From Stropharia rugosoannulata (lineage: Eukaryota > Basidiomycota > Agaricomycetes > Agaricales > Strophariaceae), in NCBI GenBank assembly GCA_028532985.1, contig JANCIK010000009.1, forward strand, positions 2,604,001 to 2,668,000: DNA of 64,000 nt, given 5' to 3'. Below, piece by piece: positions 44,672 to 54,899 of this stretch. The position numbers and the translations under genes were made by a program. The notes under the pieces were generated by a model. That model ran no database searches, was not told the origin of the DNA, and was given only the letters and a program-made list of their open reading frames with translations. Positions within the stretch are counted from its first letter, which is position 1; the number at the start of each line of letters is the position of its first letter.

Positions 44672-47431
44672 TCATGTCTTCTTTTTCTTCCCATGTCCCG
44701 TTGTCATCACGCGGCGGGGTGGCTTGTCATTGATTTTCCTCTTCTTGCTGACTCTCCCGGCTATGGTATCCGTGTCGTCTTGAAGCTCTGGAGGTATTGG
44801 GGGATGTGCTTCCACCCACGGTTCCGTACCTGCCGCCCGTTTACGCAACCGAGAGGGACCGGGACCCGAATCGGGAGCCGCGGAATCGTCGTCCTCGATG
44901 TTTGTCAGTGGGGAGAGGCCGTCTTGATCCATCATCGCGTTGATGCCCTGAGACATTAACCGCTGCTCTGTTGCGGCGTCGTGTGATTTCTCCAGAAGCT
45001 GGTCGATTGCGTTGACGAGGGTTGGGTTGGCCCCCATCTGAACAGCTATGTTGCCTGAAAAAGAAAGAAATTATTACAAAACTAACAGAATGCAATAAGT
45101 ACTCACTTGACTCCTCCAGTGGACAGTCTTGACGTCCATCCACGACACCAGGGGAATCTTTCTGATTTGGGATGCTCGTATCTGTGGGAATGAACGCAGA
45201 AACATTCGGATCTTCGACTTCATTAGAAGCCTCGGCAGATTCCTCTGATCTGCGTTGAGCGACGTCCTCGGACTCTTGCACCAGATCCGGAGTTGCAACG
45301 GCGGGTGTCACCTCGGCACTCTTCTCGGAGTCCGGCTCGTTCTCTTGCTGACGCTCAGAGTCCTCTGGCGTTAGAACCGTTGATTTCGCGCCGGCAGCAT
45401 CGTCAGAGTCCGAGTTGTTCCCCGGCTGGTTCTCACCAGAGGCGTCATGCGAGACCCGGGGGCCTTCGTCAGCCACAGAGTTCTGCGCAGATGCCTCGGC
45501 ATTCCCGGTCGGTTCCGATTCTTGTCCCGGTTGCTGATATTTGGACACCGATTGCTCGGGCTCCGTGTCCTGTACCTCGGTCGCTTCCGTTTGTTGTCCG
45601 GCCCATTCATTGCCGGCCATCGATTGCTCAGGCCCCTGCGCAGTCTGTTCTGGACCCAATGACAGGGCTGTGACCAACTGCTCCGTTGTCGACTGTTGGT
45701 GCGCCTCCTGACCGTCGTCCATCGCATGTTCGGCCTCCGGAGGCTCCTGCGCAGTAGCTTCCGCTGGTGGCCGGCCCGTGCTCACCACTTCCGCCACCTC
45801 TTGTGCATCACCGATCATGTACTCGGCGGCCGGCCGGGAATCATGCGCAGAAGGCATCTGCGCCTGTTCGCCTTGTATGATGGCCTCGGTGCCCGACGAG
45901 CTATCCGACAAGACAAACCGTCGCTTCCGGGAGGATACCTGTCGGTAACTCACTTCTGTCGAGGTGTTCAGAAGCCCATCGCCTTGGACCTGTTCTGACC
46001 GTTGTATTGGTCCTCGATCGAGTGCGATTGCCATTCGAGAGACTTGTTCCCCGACTCGATGTAGCCTTTTCCCCTGTGCCACCTGCTCGGTCATAACCTG
46101 CTGGACGTTGTCCATCACAACTCGCACGTCTTGCAATGTCTTCACTAGAAGCTCGCCCAGGTTTGTTGGAATGAAGTCATCGGCGCCGCCCCGATCGGTC
46201 TCCATGGCCTGAAGAGGCTGTGCAAATTGACCCAAGGGGGTCTCATAATGCAATGTCGACTGCAATCTGTATCGGTCGCGTGCCGACCGGGAACGCCTCC
46301 TTGCCATATTCTTGACTTCCTTTTCGCCCCACCCGTCGTCTTCGTCAGAGCTGGTTGCCTTATCCTCGGAGTCAGAACTTCGACTGTCGTAGCCATCATC
46401 TGTCACATACCTCCTCCTGTTATCCTCGCCGCGGCTAAGTTCACATTTGACCTTCATCGTCTTGCATCGGAGACATGCAATCCGCTTCTCATCGGGATCC
46501 CTTTCCCATTTCAAGCGGTCCCGCAACGTGTACTTATCGCGATATTGGCAGGCGTGGCCGCCCAAGAGACACCGCTTGCAAGGACGAGGCGACTCGATGA
46601 CTGCTGACGCCTTCCTCTTTTTTGCCTCTTCCAACGGTTTGAACGTCGGATCCAAACGGCTGGTCTGGTCGGCGTCTTCACTTAGTTCCATGTATTTCTT
46701 GCGCATGGACCTACGTGTCGGGCCCCGAGTCGGCGGCCGAGGAGCGATGTCATCCTTTCCTGGACGCTTCGTCCTTGTTGGAAGAACCACCACCGGCCGT
46801 GTGGACTTGTTAGGTGGACGGCGTGCCCGCTTTGATGTACTGGTCCTATTCTCCTGTGTATTCGTATTGTTATCCTCTCTGTTGCTCTGCTCAAGCTTGT
46901 CTACCTCCATCTCCTGGTTCTCCATTGTGTCCATGGTGTCCGAACCCGTGGGAGCCGCTGTTTCAATCCGGCGATCCAGACGCGAAGGACCTGCTTCGGC
47001 CATTTCATGCTGCATCGGGGTATCTCCGAGGTCCGTCGGCGTCGTTCCGACCTTCTTTGGGGGTGCTAGGTCTGTTTCGAAGGGAGCCATGATCTGCCCT
47101 TTGTGAACTACGACTGAGGTTGCAACGCCGTCATCCTTCAGAACGACACCGACTTTCTTCTGGGATCTCGGTGGTGATATTCGGCCTGGGCTCGGAGCGT
47201 GTCCGAGGTCTATCAATGACCCAATCTGCCCTGTTGTCACTGTATCGACTCTTGATCCCTGGGCTGCTGACTCTAGCGGCTCTTCTTCCGAGGACACATA
47301 TACTTTTGACGTTATCTTTTTGCGAGTCTGTATATATATTTGTTACCATTATTTTGTAAATATCTTACTGCTTACCTTACGAGGCTGCTTCTTTGCCGTA
47401 TCAGTGGGCAATTTGGCCCGGGTGACAGAGT
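44672..47431 (-). CDS. KDZ-block protein with two cysteine clusters, start exon missing
   Basis: Exons 47431-47376, 47327-45107 and 45054-44672 join in phase (about 886 residues). A first exon with the start codon is not found; the 209-bp repeat (47497-47705) lies where it should be, so the gene may have lost its 5' end. Residues near 240-300 hold CKRCLLGGHACQY and IACLRCKTMKVKCELS, two C-x2-C-x5/6-C clusters reminiscent of fungal zinc-cluster DNA-binding domains. They follow an arginine-rich region and precede an acidic Glu/Gln/Ser-rich half. It could be the DNA-recognition or regulatory factor of the element (inference). Confidence 0.65.
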
Positions 47432-47496
47432 CTAAAGAGCGCGTAATGATGTCAGCATGGAGCGACCAGCATGTCTTGTTGGGCTCACCTTCGTCC

Positions 47497-47705
47497 CTCC
47501 ATCAGGAAAATGACTTTTATCCCCAGGGGCTTTGTATCTCCCTGGCACAGCCTTAGAGATCCTAAGGCAGCCAGGGCATGCAAAGCAGCCAGGGCCCTTA
47601 GGTGCACTCAGGGCAAGGTCCCTCTGCAAACAACCAGGTACAACTTTCTCAGGGCAATCCAAAGCATGTCAAGGCAGTACAGGATGCACCAAATCAACCT
47701 TGTAT
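47497..47705. repeat. 209-bp direct repeat, copy 2
   Basis: Same length and orientation as 35366-35574. It abuts the 5' side of the two-cysteine-cluster gene, just as copy 1 abuts a transposase exon. Confidence 0.85.
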
Positions 47706-48080
47706 TACTGATAAAGCATTCCAAAGGGAGGTGTAAGCAAATCTTAGGGTCCTTATGAAGCAAAAAAATGCTTCTATGATATGTCTAAGGTGACTGAAAA
47801 AAGTGTTAAGGAGCATATACACAAACTTACATCCTTTAAATATTGCCTCAGGAACATGCAGAAGTCTATTGTCACTGCCTTGGGAGAGAAATTATTTGCT
47901 AGATATAAACCTTGGGTAAACTAAGATATGATTAATTCCACCCTAGGACAATTGGAATGTATATTTTAAGCTAGGTAGGTGTTTTAGAGAGGCTTCATGT
48001 ATGTGCTAATATTTCCCAGGCCCCATGCTATGCAGTATCAGGAAATATAATTATTCAATTATAAATAGTATAGCAAGAAA
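47706..48080. other. Spacer between the two mobile modules
   Basis: AT-rich and without a gene. No terminal repeat of either module could be recognised here. Confidence 0.4.
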
Positions 48081-49960
48081 TTAAAAAAGTGCCAGGCCAT
48101 TGTCAACAAGCGTATCCAATTCAGCACCGACAACACCACTGATGTCCTCCACATTCTCACCCATATCACTATCCAGAAGAGCACCAATGTTGCAAGATTT
48201 ACTAATAGAGATATAATCAGTATATGAAGTAGAGAGAAAATAACACTACGAACGCAATAGACTTGAAGAAGGATGCTTCATATGCATCAGTCCATTTTGG
48301 TGATTTCTTCACCAAACCTGCCCATGTTCGTTGATGATACCGGTAGCTGAAAGTAAAGGAAGGATTAAAAAAAGGGTTATAAATAATATACAGAAACTAT
48401 ACCGGGTACGTATTTGAAGCTCCTTGAAATGAGTTTGACATTCAATACCAGTCTTGTATTCACCAATACTATGTTCAATCTGCTCTTGTATTAGTAAGAT
48501 AAACCAAAGAAGTGAAGAAAGCTTACTGCAGCGACGATAAGAAACACAGTGGATAAAGGAATTATACCCTCCTTTGCCATACGTGTAGCGGTTCCGATGT
48601 CGGCCCTAGCCTTCGCGGTATTGAACCAGATGGCCTGGATAAGCTCTTTAATAAGAGGGTTTCCAAAGGGTTTCACATTGTTGAAAGTTTTCTCCTGTAT
48701 AAAAAATAGGTCAGATAATATTGTAGTTGGAAGGTATGAAATACCTTGATGTTAAGATCACCATAAATAAAGTGAGATGCCTCCAGGAGCCACTCAACGT
48801 TCTTACTGACGGAATCGCCACTCAAATTGTAGTGGCCGACGACACGCTGTCGAGCTTTGGCAATGATGGTGTTGAAGAGGGCCCCTTTTCCATATGCAAC
48901 CTACAACAAGATTAGAATAGTGATTACATTCTAGAAAGAACGTACATAGGTGAGGAGGTTTGACCTCATAACTTGATGAGAGAAGCTTGATATGGTCTTC
49001 AGACCCTTCCTTGCGGCAGGCTGAGCAGAGAGGGTGACGTGATTGGGGGCCTCATTAATGATTTTCCAGATCCAGTCAGCCTTGCCGGGATCGGCGTCGA
49101 GAACCCAGTCGCCAAAGCAGACGTGAGAGCGGATGAGATTCTTGCCGCTATCTGCTAAGATGGCAATATCAGCAGGGAAGTCGGTACGCTTGACTTTACC
49201 TCCTGGGGTGGACTCTTGGTGTAAAGATGCAGCCCTTCTGGTACTCTTCTTAGATGGTGTATAATCAAACTCAAACTGTATAATAGAGTATATGTTAGTT
49301 TAATGAAAATGATTAGCAAAAAGGACGACGTTACTCCATTATCTTCCATAGCAATAGCAGATGCATCTTTCTCTTCATCGTCGTCGTCTTCCAAGTTATT
49401 GTCAGAATCTGAATTGTTGGCCTGCTTCTCTCTGTTCTGCATACCCGTCTCATTGTCGGAATCATTGTTGTCGTCAGAGTTGTCATTGGTCTTGTTTGGG
49501 ATTGAGTCCTCGAGACTATCTGCAAAAGCGGCTTCATCGTCGCTGAGGTGGAGGGGGTTCAGGTTCTCGTCAGGAGGGTCAAGGGATTGGTCATCTGCAT
49601 TGTTGCCGTTCTCATTCTCTGTCTGTAGCAATGCAGCAGCACGTTGCTGACTTGCTATAAATGTTACAATATATATTAGCCATAAGCAGTATATTAGTAT
49701 TAGGGCATACTGGGTTCTTCGACAGCTGCCGGCTTCTCTTTAGATTTCTTACGGCCTTCTTTTGATAATTGCTTTTGATATTCAAGAACCTTCTTCATTA
49801 AGGCGAGATCACACGGTGGCTCGGGTGCATTCTTCTGACGTTTGGAATTGTTGCCGGCAGATGTACTGCCCTTTCTCTTTGAACTGCCAGAAGACTTGGA
49901 AGAGGAGGAGGCAGAGGGGGTAGCAGAAGCAGCTGCCTGTTTACGTGTTGTAATAGCCAT
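48081..49960 (-). CDS. DUF6532 domain protein, 508 aa
   Basis: Eight exons, 49960-49711, 49654-49335, 49275-48946, 48900-48745, 48694-48527, 48482-48403, 48346-48245 and 48201-48081, keep one open frame. The N-terminus is Ser/Lys-rich with KRKGS and KRQK basic patches, followed by a long acidic stretch (DDEEKDASAIAMEDN). From about residue 210 the DUF6532 pattern appears: ADIAILADSGKNLIRSHVCF, ARQRVVGHYNLSG, VEWLLEASHFIYG, PFGNPLIKELIQAIWFN, GIIPLSTVFLIVAA and IEHSIGEYKTG. DUF6532 is an Agaricomycete family of unknown function. The gene lies tail-to-head with the dioxygenase gene at 50058, on the same strand. No lesion is visible. Confidence 0.78.
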
Positions 49961-50057
49961 CGTAGGGGGTGGTAAGAAGCAAAGCAAAGTAATGTCGTGG
50001 CAGTCAAGTCAAAAGGAAATTAAGAAAGTATATATTTAAGTCAGATTATATAATCTA

Positions 50058-53000
50058 CTAGATACCAATATTAGGATCATTACTATTCGACGTATAAGTA
50101 TGCATAAACTCATTATTTTCCCATCCATTCCTGTCCTTTACCCATGCAAGACCTTGTTTGTCAGAATGAAGAACAAGAGAAGCTCTATACCCTTTAAAGT
50201 GCATATTGAAATGACTAATGCGAGCAGATGGAAAGATAACAGTGTCGCCAGAATTCAGGTCAAGAACAAGTCCTGGTTCAAATAAACAGAGTTCACCTCC
50301 TTCACCATCGTAGATAGGTAGAACAAGACATATATCTTGATCACCATGGTCGCGGTGGATTCTGGTGGTTACGTTGAGGTTGACAACAAATCCACCAAAG
50401 GGGTAAACAGGTGACATGTCACTGCATGGAAGAATGTCGACAAACTGACTAAGTTCAGTAAACTTCTCAGGAAGTAGGGAAAAAAGCTATGATAGTAAGA
50501 CTAATCAGACAAGGGAAAGATATATAATTGATGTACTCACCTGGGCACTAAGCCATTCAAAAACAGGCTTGAATATTTCTTGCATACTAAGATACTGATC
50601 AGAGTGCTTCTTGAGTTCATTACTTTGCCTGGGTACATTCTGACACGTGTTTGTTTTCTTCCTACCGTCCTTGACAAGAGCAGCTGGTGCACCATCACCC
50701 TATAAAATTATCAGTATAAGGAAAGAAAAAATATAAGAAAACACGTACGCGGTTTGAAAATCTGTTGTAATAGCTAAAGTGAATAGAGCTAAAAGTATGA
50801 GCGACGCCTTCAGCTTCTGAATCTGTATACTTCAGAGAAGGGAATACAGTTTGTAGCTGGGATAAAAGAGTGGATCGCAAATGTACCGGCATAGTGGGAA
50901 TTACCAGCACCAGCAGCTCATCAGACTTATCATTGATATGTAGTATTTTTCTACACAAAATTATAAGTAAGTGTAGTACCCAAAACCAAAAGAAGTAGAA
51001 CTTACGTATTCAAAAATGAACTGGATAGGCGTATATACTTTCCATCGTTGCCCCTTTTCCCAGTTTGCAACTGGTCTTGAATCTGGAAAATTATTAGAAT
51101 AGTCATAACAGTAGAAGAGAAACAAATATACCTTCACCGTAAAGTCGTGTATATCAGTACACTCCACTGCTGTCTTGGCCTTTCTCCTTTGCATATCTGT
51201 GTATCTGATCCTCTTTTCCTTACTGTTATCACCATCCCTATACCGTATCTTTGTGTTATGCTGCAAAGTAGGATTGAAGTTGGTCGTAATGGTGATAAGA
51301 TCAGGATGGCTAGGAGTGGGAGTAGGCGCAAGTGCCAGAAGAGGCGAGGAAAAGCGAGTTGGAGTAGGTGATGCTGACCTGGCTCTTGTCATAGATGAAC
51401 GCTGACTAGGAGATGGAGTGGGATACATGAATTCACGCAAATGTCGAGGGCGGTGAGGAGTGATAGGTAATCCGTATCCAGATGAAGGAATGACGGAATT
51501 TGTAACGTCACCAAGAGGGAATCGTATCCCGTGTGCCGGAGAAGAGCATGAAGCCCATGCTTCCCAGTCTCGGTTTAGCACAAATGCACTATGTAGAGAG
51601 CATCAGCACCTAGAACCGCCATATAAATTGTTACAACTTACTTTACAATATACAATTGGTTAAGAATTGTATCAGTGATGGCAAGGTCAGTACAGTCAAC
51701 GTCACTGCTAACCAGGAAGGATTTGAGAAAATCTGCAGGGAAAAACATATTCAGCTTTAATGGATATGCTTTACGCATATATGCTATAGCAGGGATTATT
51801 GTCTTTTTGATAATATCAGAATTTGGATCTATAGTAATGGAGGAGTTGGAATAATAACAGTGAATGCATATTATAAGGACGTACCGTCAGCGGGGAATCA
51901 CAATGCCCTACTAACCCGCACGCATGTATCACCAGACCAATTGCGGATTCTGGGACGGACGCCTGCAGCTGCCATTAAAATCAATATGTAAAAAGAGCCT
52001 TAGATACCAATGTTAATGAACGTCACATAGCAATAAGTTAAATTCTCACCTCCTCCAGCTAAAAAGCAGCATGCTGTTCCGTCAGCAAGGTAGCGTCGCA
52101 GAGAGCTTGGCTTTTCTCCTCCATTATTTGCTATTAGGGTAAATAGAGCTGTCTGGGACAGTGAGCCAGGTTCATGCCGGTATCTGATAGATGATTCAAA
52201 TTAGTCTGATAGAGATGCTAAAATTAAATGAAGGACTCACCGATTAAAGAGGCACGCAAATTGCATGCAGTTCAGAAAGTAGGAAAGATGAACCATGGTA
52301 TTAGCCTCGTCGATACGTGAACATATAAAGGATTGATTTCTCATGGCTTCCATGAGGTGATTAGCTGACAGAGACAAGGGGAATGTAGATTTGATGACGG
52401 TTGGAGGTAAAGCGTCTATTCCTCCATTCATAATATTGTCGAGAAGGCGCTGAGGGGTTTGAGAGAGAGAGCCTGAGTCAGCAGGAGAGAGACAGTAAGA
52501 GGCCTGGGCAGCAAGCAAAGACAGGAAGGTTTCGCCAGGAGGGCCCAATGCTTGCTCCTCAGCAATCCCAACTCTTGAAGCTTGGGAGTATAGGGCTCGA
52601 CGATGCTGTAAGTCCGTGCTATCCTCTTCTGGATCAATGGTATAAAGGCCTTCTTGATCCAAATCCGCAATTTGATAAAGGCCGGGTTGATCGAGATCTG
52701 CAAGATTGGGATTATGCTGCTCCGCCTGATCGTCGTTCACAAAGTAATTTCCAAGAGCATTGACAGCACCGTGATTTTGATTAATGACTTGGACATCTTC
52801 TCCTCCTCTGTTACACTCCCATGGAATGCGTATATAACCTCTTCCTCTTCCCCTTCCACCCCCTCCACCACCCCCTCCACCTCCACCTCCACCTCCTCCT
52901 CCTCCTCCTCCTCCTCCTCCTCCTCTCCCTCCACCCCCTCCTCTCCCTCCACCACCTCCTCCTCTCCCTTCACCTCCTCCTCTCCCTCTCCCTCCTCCAC

Positions 53001-53456
53001 CCCCTCCACCCCCACCCCCATCACCTCTTCCTCTTGCTCCTCCATTAGGATTATAGCCTAGGTCCATTGCCCATGCCCTAACCTCTGATGCTGTAGGGCT
53101 TGCCGGTGGTTCATTTGCATCTTGTGGAGGACCTAGATCTGGTGTTGTATTCATTACATCACCAAGTGCTCCTGTGTCCTAGAAGAGAACAATAAACTTT
53201 GATCAGATTTGGAATGAATGTCGTTAAGATATTTATGACACACCATAAAGTGACAGCTTCTGCTAGCCGTAATGCAAATGGATGTTGGCTGTTCTGGAAA
53301 GCTGCCAGAACTACATGAGATAGCCGACTGAAGCTTTGACACCAAGTGAATGTTCTCCCATGACGTTTCAGAACCGGCCTGAGCAAGGTTTGTTGCCAGC
53401 AAAGAATTGATAATGATTTGAAGTTCTCTTTCAGATAGTGCGAGAACTGCAGCCAT
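50058..53456 (-). pseudogene. 2-oxoglutarate/Fe(II) dioxygenase gene, 957 codons with one in-frame TGA
   Basis: Ten exons fit perfectly in phase: 53456-53244, 53178-52241, 52183-52050, 51962-51885, 51828-51642, 51588-51132, 51082-51006, 50950-50749, 50699-50541 and 50486-50058. The N-terminus is followed by a Gly/Arg tract (~115-175), then a conserved-looking helical part (SLSQTALFTLIANNGGEKPS, NWSGDTCVRVSRAL), and a C-terminal beta-helix: RIHRDHGDQD (iron ligands H859, D861), GGELCLFEPGLVL, SGDTVIFPSARISHFN (H907) and YRASLVLHSD (R916). This HxD...H...R layout is that of TET/JBP-like and related dioxygenases. A single TGA at 51898-51900 (after SRAL) breaks an otherwise clean frame, so the lesion is recent, a readthrough site, or a sequence error. 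Confidence 0.72.
52846..53036. repeat. CCTCC/CCACC low-complexity tract (Gly/Arg coding on minus strand)
   Basis: Almost pure CCTCC, CCACC and CTCTCC repeats. On the minus strand they encode long Gly runs with interspersed Arg (RGRGGG), an RGG-box-like nucleic-acid-binding tract inside the dioxygenase gene. Serine- or leucine-rich plus-strand frames here are artefacts. Confidence 0.85.
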
Positions 53457-54424
53457 ACTAGCAGGTCCTGACTAAGAAGGAATCAGAGAAGATGGAAATG
53501 CAGAGAATGCAGAGAGGACACGCGAGGGTAAGCGAGACAAATGCAAGAGTGAAACCAGGTGAGTGGCAAGAAGAGATTTGAACCGCTTAATTAAGCGGCA
53601 AACTGCGTGAAGAAATATTGATCTCTGATCTTCATTGATTCTTCACAAGAATTGCGGGTTAAACATATATGTAAGTATCATTTATTATTTCAAATTTACA
53701 GTACAGACAAATTGAGTACTACAGTATGTTGTCGTCACTGCCATTGTTATCCCCTAGACCCCGGGACTTGGAGGAAAGTAGTTGTCGACCTTGAAGAAGA
53801 GGGAGGTGACAGAGGCAGGAATGACGTCGGCAGCCCACTGATTAATGAGCTTATCCAGCTGCGAGGCAGAGTTCGGTAGTGGGGTGATGGTCGTCATCAT
53901 TAGTCCAGCTGGGGCCAGTAGTGTTGAAGGAGCATGTACTTTGATGATGGAGAAATCATGGATTGTGTTGCCGTTGGCTCCTCCAATGGAGGGGTTTCAA
54001 GCAGTGCGATACAACCCCGAAGTTGGGCGCCCTGCCTCTCCTTCTCCTCCTCTAGCTGGCCACGCTGTTGCCCCATCTTCTCATGTACTATTCCCCGTGC
54101 ACACCGAGTCCAATCAGTGAGTCCAATCAGTTAACGTCGAGACAAGGGCAAACACAACGCACCATGGCCATCCTATGCCACCCTTCAAAGACCCCATCTT
54201 CGAGAACGTCACGCACGTTGATGCGCAAGGTAGATTCATATGCAGTTTCTTTGTATGGCCGAAGTCCGCTGCTGTGGAAGAGATGTGAATAGCGAGGGCT
54301 GGTTTGGTCGGGATGGTAGAATTGGGGCATGGGAAGCAATTGCTCAGATCTGCAAAAATCCTCGATCAGTAACTCCCAGAAGATAGTTTGACACTTACAT
54401 AGATAGACCCACAGGACTCCCAAG
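53457..54424. other. Intergenic with unidentified minus-strand codons
   Basis: The left part contains the promoter of the dioxygenase gene. At 54127-54354 the minus strand reads RSEQLLPMPQFYHPDQTSPRY...YESTLRINVRDVLEDGVFEGW, which looks like a real exon with a splice acceptor before it, but I do not recognise the family. It may be a further captured gene fragment. Confidence 0.4.
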
Positions 54425-54556
54425 CAAGGTGGGAAAAGTCATCCAAGCTGGATGACTTTTCCCACCTTGGCTGTAAACAAAACGCGTCGCGTCGTGTTGA
54501 AGGTATACGGTCGTGTCCAAGTCATGTCTGAAGAAATACACAAGCTGAGTTTCAAT
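54425..54556. repeat. Hairpin repeat (MITE-like), copy 1
   Basis: A perfect 21-bp inverted arm (CAAGGTGGGAAAAGTCATCCA, positions 54425-54445; partner 54449-54469) surrounds a 3-base loop. It is followed by ACAAAACGCGTCGCGTC (54477-54493) and ends near GCTGAGTTTCAAT (54544-54556). The same order of parts recurs at 61239-61330. Confidence 0.85.
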
Positions 54557-54899
54557 CAAGCCGTACCTCACGTGAAAACCCCGGGGACTAGGCAGAGCCG
54601 CTCAAATCGGGTGCTGGAACATGGGGGACGACGGGCGGTCGGAGAAGGGCTGGAAGCCCTGTGGGGGCCATGGCTGCTGTTGCAACTGCGGTTCGGGCAT
54701 GGGTATGTATTGGTCCGCCTGGTACGTGATAGGCCCCTGTCCCGTCGTCAGTTTCAGAAGACTCTGTGCTGAGAGGCGGCGTCCTTGTGCTGGAATACGA
54801 ATTAATTAGTAAAAGATGTTCAAGTAGCTGAAAACTATACCAACTTTTTCCAACGCGATCACCCTCTGCGCCAAGTGTAGACAGTGCGCTCGGCGGCCG

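Larger units (their letters stand above)
30578..47431. mobile_element. Large multigene KDZ-type transposon block
   Basis: Five genes in alternating orientation: TET/JBP dioxygenase (+), accessory 696-aa gene (-), KDZ transposase (-), 759-aa gene (+) and a two-cysteine-cluster gene (-). KDZ (Kyakuja-Dileera-Zisupton) elements of mushrooms are known to carry TET/JBP genes. All five share a distinctive peppering of TCGG(n)CCGA words, which argues that they have travelled together. Outer boundaries are not determined; coordinates span first to last gene. Confidence 0.7.

Noticed and set aside
35366..47705. The 209-bp repeats as LTRs of one 12-kb retrotransposon
   Set aside because: No gag, reverse transcriptase or integrase lies between them, no TG...CA ends are seen, and the interval contains KDZ-block genes.
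51898..51900. TGA as a selenocysteine codon in the dioxygenase gene
   Set aside because: Mushroom fungi are generally regarded as lacking selenocysteine machinery, and the position is not a catalytic residue; a nonsense change or error is simpler.
52654..53061. Long Ser- or Leu-rich plus-strand frames
   Set aside because: They are the complement of the Gly/Arg repeat of the real minus-strand gene.
54425..54469. Helitron 3' hairpin
   Set aside because: The stem is much longer than Helitron terminators, and no CTRR end or Rep/helicase gene was found.
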